21,866 nucleotides of DNA from the NCBI GenBank assembly GCA_035946955.1, contig DASYYE010000485.1, forward strand, positions 1 through 21,866. The letters run 5' to 3'. The translations under genes and the position numbers were made by a program. The notes under the pieces are model-generated. The model worked only from the letters and a program-made list of their open reading frames with translations, was not told where the DNA came from and searched no databases. Position 1 is the stretch's first letter. Each line of letters starts with the position of its first letter. Shown here one piece after another: positions 9,293-16,423 of this stretch. This stretch comes from DASYYE01 sp035946955. Its GTDB lineage: Bacteria; Actinomycetota; Actinomycetes; Streptosporangiales; Streptosporangiaceae.

Positions 9293-10524
9293 TGGGCACG
9301 TTCCATGGCGGCGTCGAGTATGCCGGGCAGTGCCGCGACGAACCGGTCTACCTCGCCGTCTTCGATGATCAGCGGTGGGGCGAGCCTGATGGCGTCGGGC
9401 TGGACCGCGTTGACGAGGAACCCGGCACGTCGGCTGGCTGCCTCCACGGCCGCGGCCGCCGGCTCTGCCAGTACGAGGGCGAGCCACAGTCCCTGACCCC
9501 GGACCCCGCTCAGCAACAGGTGGCGGACCCTCGCGAGACTGGCCGCCAGGTACGACCCGACGCCAGCGGCGTGTGCGAGCAGGCCCTGCGATGCGATGGT
9601 GTCGAGCACCGCCAGCGCTGCCGCGCAGGCAACCGGGTTCCCGCCGAACGTGCTGCCATGGTCTCCCTTGGAGAACCCGGTCCCGGCCCCGCCGACCCCG
9701 ATGCAGGCACCGATCGGCAGTCCTCCGCCGAGGCCCTTGGCGAGCGTGAGGACGTCCGGCCGCACGTGCTGCGCCTGGTGTGCGAACCACGTCCCGGTGC
9801 GCCCGATACCGCTCTGGATCTCATCCATGACCAGCAGGGCACCGGCGTTGTCGCATGCCTGCCTGGCCACGCGCAGGTAGCCGGGGGGTGGTGGCACGAC
9901 CCCGGCTTCGCCCTGGCAGGGTTCCAGGAACACCGCGGCGCAGTCTTCGCGTACCGCCTGGCGCAGCGCTGCCGCGTCCCCGTAGGGCACGAAGCGCGTG
10001 CTCACGCCGAAGGGACCGAACGGCTTACGGATCGAGGTCTTGCCGGTCAGCGCGAGCGCTCCCATGGTCCGGCCATGGAACCCACCCTCGGTGACGACGA
10101 TGACCGGCCGTGATGGGCCCTGGATGCGGCGGACCAGCTTGAGCGCGGCCTCGTTGGCCTCGGTCCCGGAGTTGGTGAAGAACACCCGGCCGTCGGTGCC
10201 CAGCAGTGTCAGCAGCCGCTCCGCGAGGGCGACCACGCCTTCGTGGATGAACAGGTTGGACGTGTGGGCCAGGGCGCTGACCTGGCGGGTCACCGCCTCG
10301 ACAATGGCCGGGTGGGCATGGCCGAGCGCGCTGACGGCGATGCCAGCGATGAGGTCGGTGTAGCACCGGCCGTCCGCGTCCCAGACCTGGCAGCCCTCGC
10401 CCCGGACGAGCGCGACCGCAGGGGTGCCATAGGTGGGCATCAGCGCCGCAGCGAACCGCTCCTGGAGGCTCTCTGTGGCGCTCTGAGCGACCGCGGCGGT
10501 TGCTGCGGGTGCCTGGGTGGTCAT
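9289..10524 (-). CDS. argD: Acetylornithine aminotransferase
   Basis: ArgD is a PLP-dependent class III aminotransferase that converts N-acetylglutamate semialdehyde to N-acetylornithine using glutamate; homologs may also act in lysine synthesis. The 411-residue protein shows FFTNSGTEANEAALKLVRR (phosphate binding), GFHGRTMGALALTG, the LLVMDEIQSGIGRTG segment with the PLP-contacting Asp, and the PLP Schiff-base lysine K263 in LAKGLGGGLPIGA. The ATG start (10522-10524) overlaps the argB stop in ATGA, and its stop overlaps the argR GTG in GTGA. A longer open frame reaches 10680 but overlaps argB and lacks homology-like sequence. In many actinomycetes argF follows argD; here argR follows directly. 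Confidence 0.95.
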   Translation of the reverse strand: MTTQAPAATAAVAQSATESLQERFAAALMPTYGTPAVALVRGEGCQVWDADGRCYTDLIAGIAVSALGHAHPAIVEAVTRQVSALAHTSNLFIHEGVVALAERLLTLLGTDGRVFFTNSGTEANEAALKLVRRIQGPSRPVIVVTEGGFHGRTMGALALTGKTSIRKPFGPFGVSTRFVPYGDAAALRQAVREDCAAVFLEPCQGEAGVVPPPPGYLRVARQACDNAGALLVMDEIQSGIGRTGTWFAHQAQHVRPDVLTLAKGLGGGLPIGACIGVGGAGTGFSKGDHGSTFGGNPVACAAALAVLDTIASQGLLAHAAGVGSYLAASLARVRHLLLSGVRGQGLWLALVLAEPAAAAVEAASRRAGFLVNAVQPDAIRLAPPLIIEDGEVDRFVAALPGILDAAMERAQ

Positions 10525-11675
10525 TGGTGCGCTCCCTGCGCTGTGGGCGGCGGTGCCGCGTCTGGGACGACCATGGTGCCGATGCCTGAGTCGGTGAAGA
10601 CCTCGAGCAGGACCGCGTGGGGCAGGCGGCCGTCGAGGACATGGGCCTGGGGCACGCCGCCCTGGACGGCGCGCAGGCACGCCTCCATCTTGGGGGCCAT
10701 GCCCGTGCTCAGCGACGGCAGCAGGGCCGCGAGCTCGGACACGCTCAGCCTGCTGACCACGTCCTGGGGCTGGGCTCCGGCTGACGCGGCCGGTCCAGCC
10801 GGTCCAGCCGGTCCAGCCGGTCCAGCCGGGGGGCGCTTGCTGTTATCAGCACTCCCCGGCCAGTCGGTGTACAGGCCGGGGACGTCGGTGAGCACGACGA
10901 GTTTGGCCGCGTTGAGCGCCACGGCGAGTGCGGCGGCAGCGGTGTCGGCGTTGACGTTGTAGACCTCGCCGTTCTTGCCGCGGGCGACGCTGGACACGAC
11001 CGGCACCCGCCCGTCGGCCAGCAGTGCCCGCACCGCGCCCGGGTCCACATGGTCGATGTCGCCGACCAGCCCGATGTCCACTGGCTCGCCGTCCACGATG
11101 GCCGCGCGGCGGCTGGCGGTGAACAGGTTCGCGTCCTCGCCCGACATCCCGACCGCGAACGGCCCGTGCCGGTTGATCAGCCCGACCACGTCGCGGTTCA
11201 CCTGCCCGGTGAGCACCATGCGGACCACGTCCATGGTCTCCGGGGTGGTGACGCGCAGCCCTGCCGTGAAGGTGCTCGCGAGACCCAGGCGGTCCAGGTG
11301 GGCGGAGATCTGCGGCCCACCGCCGTGCACCACGACGGGTCTCAGTCCGGCATAGCGCAGGAACACCACGTCCTGCGCGAAGGCCAGCCGCAGCGCATCG
11401 TTGGTCATGGCGTTGCCGCCGTACTTGATGACCACGGTCTGGCCGTGGAAGCGGTCCAGCCACGGCAGCGCCTCGATCAGCGTCGCCGCCTTGGCCAGGG
11501 CCGAGGCCCGGTCACGTCGTGCGCTGTGGTCGCCGTCAAGCGCGGTGCCTGGTGCACCCTCAGCCGCCGCTCCAGGCGGACCGTCGGCGAGCGAGGTATG
11601 GATGGAAGGTTTTCGAGAATCTTTTGTCGAAAACCTTCCATCCATGGCTGCTGTCTGTCCGGCAGAGGCTGTCAT
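10521..11675 (-). CDS. argB: Acetylglutamate kinase with N-terminal and internal insertions
   Basis: ArgB phosphorylates N-acetylglutamate, usually the arginine-feedback-controlled step. The amino-acid kinase core begins near residue 60: VVIKYGGNAM (78-90 region), VVVHGGGPQI, NVNADTAAAALA, LVVLTDVPGLY, and TGMAPKMEACLRAV. At 384 residues it is longer than the usual ~300 because of two additions. Residues 11-26 are encoded exactly by a 48-bp palindromic element, within a ~58-residue N-terminal extension, and about 25 extra residues including four GPA repeats lie near residue 283, between the GLYTDWP and SVSELAALLP segments. The ATG start (11673-11675) overlaps the argJ stop in ATGA. Between the palindrome and the kinase core I found no ATG, GTG or TTG in frame, so the core cannot be translated without starting at or upstream of the palindrome. 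Confidence 0.93.
   Translation of the reverse strand: MTASAGQTAAMDGRFSTKDSRKPSIHTSLADGPPGAAAEGAPGTALDGDHSARRDRASALAKAATLIEALPWLDRFHGQTVVIKYGGNAMTNDALRLAFAQDVVFLRYAGLRPVVVHGGGPQISAHLDRLGLASTFTAGLRVTTPETMDVVRMVLTGQVNRDVVGLINRHGPFAVGMSGEDANLFTASRRAAIVDGEPVDIGLVGDIDHVDPGAVRALLADGRVPVVSSVARGKNGEVYNVNADTAAAALAVALNAAKLVVLTDVPGLYTDWPGSADNSKRPPAGPAGPAGPAGPAASAGAQPQDVVSRLSVSELAALLPSLSTGMAPKMEACLRAVQGGVPQAHVLDGRLPHAVLLEVFTDSGIGTMVVPDAAPPPTAQGAHQ
10792..10827 (-). repeat. 9-bp tandem repeat in argB, 4 copies, encoding Gly-Pro-Ala
   Basis: GGTCCAGCC is repeated four times without mismatch in the plus strand. Read as argB it encodes a collagen-like GPAGPAGPA stretch in a surface region between two conserved kinase segments. 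It is a likely site of slippage in steps of three codons. Confidence 0.95.
11598..11645. repeat. 48-bp palindromic element inside argB (19-bp perfect arms)
   Basis: ATGGATGGAAGGTTTTCGA (11598-11616) is the perfect reverse complement of TCGAAAACCTTCCATCCAT (11627-11645), with a 10-nt loop. It is AT-richer than its surroundings and encodes MDGRFSTKDSRKPSIH as ArgB residues 11-26 without disturbing the frame. A 19-bp perfect stem is unlikely by chance. It resembles in character the palindromic elements that insert in frame into genes of Rickettsia, although no relationship is claimed. It would also form a strong hairpin in the mRNA about 30 nt past the argB start. Confidence 0.95.
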
Positions 11676-12838
11676 GTCGAGTACGCCGAGTTCTCGTGGA
11701 CGTAGGCGGCGGTCAGGTCGGTGGTGCGGACCGTGGCGGCGTGGGGACCAGCGGAGAGGTCCACCGTGATGGTGACGTCGCGGGGCCGCAGGTCCACCTT
11801 GGACCGGTCATCGGCCGCGCACCCGTGACGGCAGACCCATACGCCGTTGATCGCGACGTTCAGCCGGTCCGGCTCGAAGGTGGCGGCCGTGGTGCCCACG
11901 GCGGCGAGCACGCGGCCCCAGTTCGGGTCCTCTCCCGCGATCGCGCATTTGAGGAGGTTGCAGCGTGCCACAGCGCGTCCCACGGTGACCGCGTCGTCTT
12001 CGGAGGCGGCTCCGACGACTTCGATCGCGATCGCCTTGCTCGCCCCCTCGGCGTCAGCCTGCAACTGCCGTGCGAGGTCGGCGCAGACCGCCGTCAGCAC
12101 GCGGGTGAACTCGGCGAGGTCCGGCCGTGTCTGGGCGGCACCGCTGGCCAGCAGGAGCACGGTGTCATTGGTGGACAGGCAGCCGTCGGTGTCCAGCCGG
12201 TCGAACGTGACCCTTGTGGCGGTGCGCAGCGCGGTGTCGAGCGCCTGCGGGTCGAGGTCGGCGTCGGTGGTCAGGACGCACAGCATCGTGGCCAGAGCCG
12301 GGGCAAGCATGCCCGCGCCCTTGGCCATGCCCCCGACGGTGTAACCCGTGCGGGGCTCCCCTGCCAGGCGCTGGAAGGCGATCTTGGTAACCGTGTCGGT
12401 GGTGCGGATCGCATCAGCGGCGGTCAGGCCACCGGACCGGGAGGCCTCCGCCAGCGCGGCATCCGCCCCGGCGAGGAGGAGGTCCATCGGCAGCCTCTCG
12501 CCGATCAGGCCGGTGGAGCAGACCGCGACCTCGCCTGCGGAGTCGGCCAGAGCAGCGGCAAGGTGCTCGGCGCTGTGGTGGGTGTCGGCGAAACCCTCTG
12601 GGCCGGTGCAGGCATTGGCGCCGCCGGAGTTGAGCAGCACGGCGCGGACGCGGCCGCCCCGAACGACCTGCTGGGTCCACTGCACGGGCGCGGCCTTGAC
12701 CCGGTTCGCAGTGAAGACTCCGGCCGCGGCCCGCGACGGCCCGTCATTGATGACCACGGCCACGTCACGCGCTCCCGAGGGCTTGAGCCCAGCGGCCACA
12801 CCCGCGGCGCGGAACCCCAGCGGTGCCGTGACGCTCAC
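11672..12838 (-). CDS. argJ: Bifunctional ornithine acetyltransferase / N-acetylglutamate synthase
   Basis: ArgJ transfers the acetyl group from N-acetylornithine to glutamate (and in bifunctional forms uses acetyl-CoA), closing the acetyl cycle. The 388-residue precursor self-cleaves into two chains at the Ala-Thr bond in GAGMLAPALATML; the nucleophile is T184. The N-terminus SVTAPLGFRAAGVAAGLKPSG is typical, as are NSGGANACTGPEG and the C-terminal ENSAYST. I chose GTG at 12836-12838 (GGGAG 7 nt upstream) over the ATG 12 codons earlier, which has no ribosome binding site. It starts 49 bp after argC and its stop overlaps argB. The sequence does not show whether the acetyl-CoA-dependent activity is present. 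Confidence 0.95.
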   Translation of the reverse strand: MSVTAPLGFRAAGVAAGLKPSGARDVAVVINDGPSRAAAGVFTANRVKAAPVQWTQQVVRGGRVRAVLLNSGGANACTGPEGFADTHHSAEHLAAALADSAGEVAVCSTGLIGERLPMDLLLAGADAALAEASRSGGLTAADAIRTTDTVTKIAFQRLAGEPRTGYTVGGMAKGAGMLAPALATMLCVLTTDADLDPQALDTALRTATRVTFDRLDTDGCLSTNDTVLLLASGAAQTRPDLAEFTRVLTAVCADLARQLQADAEGASKAIAIEVVGAASEDDAVTVGRAVARCNLLKCAIAGEDPNWGRVLAAVGTTAATFEPDRLNVAINGVWVCRHGCAADDRSKVDLRPRDVTITVDLSAGPHAATVRTTDLTAAYVHENSAYST

Positions 12839-12887
12839 AGGGTGGCTCCCGGTGCGCTCCTCGGGTGTGTGCATGGCGTCACGGCGG

Positions 12888-13922
12888 TCACGGGGCGACT
12901 CCTTGAGCGGTCAGGCCGGCCGTCTCTGGGAGGCCGAGCATGAGGTTGGCTACTTGGACCGCCTGGCCCGCCGCGCCCTTGCCCAGGTTGTCCAGGGCGG
13001 CGACGACGACCGCGCGTCCAGCGTGGGTGTCTGCGGCGGCTTGCAGGTGGACGGCATTGGAGCCGGCGGTGGCTGCGGTGGCTGGCCAGCGTCCTTCGGG
13101 CAGCAGGTAGACGAAGGGTTCTGCCTTATATGCGCTGGCCAGGGCTTCGCGGAGGGTTGCCGTGGTGGCCGCAGGGCTGCTGAGGCGGGCGGTGCACGTG
13201 GCGAGGATCCCTCGCGGCATCGGTGCCAGCAGCGGTGTGAAGGAGACCACGGGGTGGCCTCCGGCTGCCTCGGCGAGAGCCTGCTCGATCTCCGGCGTAT
13301 GCCGGTGTACTCCTCCGGCCTGGTAGGCGCTCACTGACCCCATGACCTCGGTCGCCAGCAGGTGCGGTGCGGGCGTGCGCCCCGCACCCGAGGTGCCGGA
13401 CGCGGCCACGACCACGATGTCCGCTGGCTCGGCGAGCCCGGCCGCCAGCAGCGGTGCGAGCGCCATGATCGCGGCCGTGGCATAACAACCCGGTGCGGCG
13501 ACCCGGGTCGCAGCGCGGATGTGGTCGCGGGCGCCGGGGAGTTCAGGGAGGCCATATACCCAGCGCCCGGCGTGTGGGGTTCCGTAGTAGGTGGCCCAGA
13601 GCTGCGGGTCGGCAAGGCGGAAGCTCGCGCTCAGGTCCACGATGGGCAGCCCGGCGGGCAGATCGGCGGCTACGGCCGCGGATTCCTCGGCAGGGAGTGC
13701 CAGGAAAACCAGGTCAGCCGAGGCGAGCTGAGCTGGGTCCAATGCGCCGAACGATCGCTCCGCCATGACGGGCAGGTGCGGGTGGACCGCCGCGACCGGT
13801 GCCCCCGTGTTACTCGCCGCGGTGACAGGGCCGAGTTCCAGGTCAGGATGGGCGGCGACCAAACGCAGGAGCTCACCGCCCGCGTACCCGCTGGCACCCG
13901 CGACGGCCACCTGGATTCCCAT
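12888..13922 (-). CDS. argC: N-acetyl-gamma-glutamyl-phosphate reductase
   Basis: ArgC reduces N-acetylglutamyl phosphate to the semialdehyde with NADPH. The 344-residue protein has the N-terminal dinucleotide-binding motif GASGYAGGELLRL, the active-site cysteine C146 in APGCYATAAIMAL, and the GTSGAGRTPAPHLLATEVMGSVSAYQAGGVHRHTPEIEQ block of the family. ATG at 13920-13922 is preceded by GGGAGAGG. It is the first gene of the arg operon; its promoter at 14009-14037 is embedded in ArgR-like half-sites. Length and motifs are ordinary. Confidence 0.96.
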   Translation of the reverse strand: MGIQVAVAGASGYAGGELLRLVAAHPDLELGPVTAASNTGAPVAAVHPHLPVMAERSFGALDPAQLASADLVFLALPAEESAAVAADLPAGLPIVDLSASFRLADPQLWATYYGTPHAGRWVYGLPELPGARDHIRAATRVAAPGCYATAAIMALAPLLAAGLAEPADIVVVAASGTSGAGRTPAPHLLATEVMGSVSAYQAGGVHRHTPEIEQALAEAAGGHPVVSFTPLLAPMPRGILATCTARLSSPAATTATLREALASAYKAEPFVYLLPEGRWPATAATAGSNAVHLQAAADTHAGRAVVVAALDNLGKGAAGQAVQVANLMLGLPETAGLTAQGVAP

Positions 13923-14004
13923 TGCCTCTCCCGCCTGGTAGCCGTCTGCTCCCCCTCAGATACGGCCTGTGCATCGCGGCTGCAACCAGGGTGCCGCTGA
14001 CACG

Positions 14005-14040
14005 GAAGATTATGCAACGACTTGAGAATCTATGCAAGAC
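14005..14040 (-). promoter_or_regulatory. arg operon promoter with two overlapping ARG-box half-site repeats
   Basis: On the minus strand TTGCAT (-35, 14032-14037) and CATAAT (-10, 14009-14014) are separated by exactly 17 nt, giving a start near 14002, ~80 nt before argC. The promoter is bracketed by two direct copies of TTGCATA (reverse complements at 14011-14017 and 14031-14037) with a 20-bp period. ArgR hexamers bind pairs of ~18-bp ARG boxes 2-3 bp apart, and streptomycete ARG boxes contain TGCATA, so this is the expected repression geometry. The lipoprotein gene starts 70 bp away on the other strand and may be affected too. Confidence 0.75.
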
Positions 14041-14107
14041 AACGCTAGGTCACCGTGACGGCTACGGTGCAAACAGGGCATCATGTTGCGCGGAAAGGAG
14101 TTGCCCT

Positions 14108-14536
14108 ATGAGTCGTCGTGCGCGGCCTGCGGCCACGCCCGTTCTTGCTGTCCTGGCACTCGGGACCCTGGCGGGTTGCGCTGCGGGCGCCAGCAACGGA
14201 CGACTCGTGGGATCAACCTCACCCGCCCTCCCAACCACCCGCTGCGGGACATCGCACACGGCCGTGGGAGTCCCGGTCGTAGTGGAAGTCGAGCGTGGCC
14301 TGACGACATGTCAGGTCGCCATGACCATCGAGAGCGACTATGCGCGCGCCGTAGCAGCCGGCAAGGTGCCGGGCAACGGGGGCGGTGCCCCCGTCACCAT
14401 TCAGGGGTGGGTCTGTCAGGGGTTCAACACCCCTGTAGTGCTGGCCACCGGGCACGCGTCCGCGTGCCACAAGGGTAAACAGCAGATCCTGGCAGTCCTG
14501 CCCCCACCGAACACCGCCTCATCGAACTCCCACTGA
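14108..14536 (+). CDS. Small Cys-rich lipoprotein
   Basis: The 142-residue product starts at ATG 14108, with AAAGGAG 7 nt upstream. Residues 1-24 form a lipoprotein signal peptide (SRRAR, then hydrophobic PVLAVLALGT, lipobox LAGC with Cys24), so the mature protein should be anchored to the outer face of the membrane. Four further cysteines (46, 68, 102, 120) lie in RCGTS, TTCQVA, GWVCQG and ACHKG. The layout C...TTCQVA...Y...VTIQGWVC...C resembles small secreted actinobacterial proteins with two disulfides and a conserved GW-C segment. Its function is unknown. It is divergent from argC and convergent with the diguanylate cyclase gene. The open frame extends upstream to 13922, but that part is a shadow of the arg promoter region. 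Confidence 0.85.
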   Translation: MSRRARPAATPVLAVLALGTLAGCAAGASNGRLVGSTSPALPTTRCGTSHTAVGVPVVVEVERGLTTCQVAMTIESDYARAVAAGKVPGNGGGAPVTIQGWVCQGFNTPVVLATGHASACHKGKQQILAVLPPPNTASSNSH

Positions 14537-14664
14537 GGCCTGCGAACCCCCCGGGCGGTCCTATGGCTCACTCCTCGTACCGGCGGAAATTGCGAGACGC
14601 AAGACCCGACTCACGCTTTGGCGTGCAAGGGGGATTGCGAGGGGGATCAGGGAGGTCCGGGTGG

Positions 14665-15993
<1,329 letters not shown>

Positions 15994-16153
15994 CAGCTTC
16001 CCCTCAGCAAACAACGGGCGACTCGATCATGGCTGCCATAGCAGGGTGTGAGAGTGATGCACCACATTGTCACAGACCTCATGCGCCACCTGTCAAGTCC
16101 CCGCTACCGAGTGGCACCACATCGGGCGTAGTCGATCTCTCTGAGCTAGACCG

Positions 16154-16181
16154 ATTTTACCCGGTTACCAAGAGGTCACAA
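16154..16181 (-). promoter_or_regulatory. Candidate promoter of the diguanylate cyclase gene
   Basis: On the minus strand TTGTGA (16176-16181) and TAAAAT (16154-16159) are 16 nt apart. A start near 16147 would give a ~150-nt leader before the ATG at 15993, long enough to hold regulatory structure, although I see no recognizable riboswitch. Confidence 0.5.
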
Positions 16182-16192
16182 AGCGTGTTTCC

Positions 16193-16207
16193 GAAATGAT
16201 CCATTTC
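16193..16207. repeat. Short inverted repeat, operator-like
   Basis: GAAATG-ATC-CATTTC is a perfect 6-bp inverted repeat with a 3-bp centre. It lies just upstream of the candidate diguanylate cyclase promoter and 70 bp before the first mini-ORF, where a repressor or activator could act on either side. Confidence 0.4.
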
Positions 16208-16277
16208 CCGCGTTTCGCCGAAGCTGAGCCAAATGCGCTGGTATCGATGAAACGCCAGGTAGGAGGGAGAGACAGCC

Positions 16278-16301
16278 ATGCGGACCAAGACCTGGGGCTG
16301 A
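16278..16301 (+). CDS. Mini-ORF 1 encoding heptapeptide MRTKTWG
   Basis: ATG CGG ACC AAG ACC TGG GGC TGA encodes MRTKTWG. The purine run AGGAGGGAGA ends 7 nt before the ATG, a strong ribosome binding site. The same seven codons recur 72 bp downstream with a different upstream sequence that again contains a good ribosome binding site. The exact 28-bp identity starts 3 bp before the ATG and ends 1 bp after the stop, so the repeated unit is essentially the ORF itself. No signal peptide or known precursor family is recognized, and no clear promoter was found upstream on this strand. It is divergent from the diguanylate cyclase and convergent with the MFS gene. Function unknown; a leader peptide, peptide signal or ultra-short modified-peptide precursor are all only hypotheses. 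Confidence 0.45.
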   Translation: MRTKTWG

Positions 16302-16349
16302 CACCACCAGCCACACACACCCCCGACCCGACCACCAAGGAGCACCGCC

Positions 16350-16373
16350 ATGCGGACCAAGACCTGGGGCTGA
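16350..16373 (+). CDS. Mini-ORF 2 encoding the identical heptapeptide MRTKTWG
   Basis: This is the second perfect copy of the seven-codon ORF, with AAGGAG 7 nt before its ATG. The flanking DNA differs from copy 1, so the ribosome binding sites are similar in role but not part of the repeat. The start-to-start distance is 72 nt, a multiple of three. After the stop there is a short hairpin at 16408-16421 and then the 3' end of the convergent MFS gene; no plus-strand gene follows, which argues against a simple leader peptide for a downstream gene. Confidence 0.45.
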   Translation: MRTKTWG

Positions 16374-16407
16374 CCGTGGGCTCACGCAGCTCGCAAGCCG
16401 ATGCAAC

Positions 16408-16421
16408 GGACTAGACAGTCC
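16408..16421. terminator. Short hairpin at the MFS 3' end
   Basis: GGACT-AGAC-AGTCC is a 5-bp stem with a 4-nt loop, beginning 2 bp past the MFS stop codon on the minus strand and ~35 bp past mini-ORF 2 on the plus strand. It could serve as a weak bidirectional terminator; there is no T-run. Confidence 0.35.
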
Positions 16422-16423
16422 AG

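Larger units (their letters stand above)
16275..16374 (+). repeat. Pair of 28-bp perfect direct repeats, 72 bp apart
   Basis: Positions 16275-16302 and 16347-16374 are identical over 28 bp (starting GCCATGCGGACC, ending CTGGGGCTGAC). Identity stops sharply on both sides. The repeat boundaries nearly coincide with the MRTKTWG mini-ORFs. Confidence 0.97.
15994..16423. other. Spacer between diguanylate cyclase and MFS genes
   Basis: This 430-bp stretch holds the candidate cyclase promoter (16154-16181), an operator-like inverted repeat (16193-16207), the two mini-ORFs with their 28-bp repeats, and a small hairpin. Longer open frames crossing the repeats on both strands (for example one at 16196-16414 with a repeated HADQDLGLT) lack ribosome binding sites and are considered shadows. 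Confidence 0.7.

Noticed and set aside
8378..9790. ArgR frame extended to 470 residues
   Set aside because: The first 166 residues are an alternative-frame translation of argD; GTG at 9292, overlapping the argD stop, fits the family start.
16275..16374. CRISPR-like array
   Set aside because: Only two repeat copies, a 44-bp spacer, no further units and no cas genes in the window.
16196..16414. 72-residue plus-strand frame with repeated HADQDLGLT across the 28-bp repeats
   Set aside because: No Shine-Dalgarno at its start; the repeats align better with the MRTKTWG frame, whose boundaries match the repeat ends. It remains an alternative reading.
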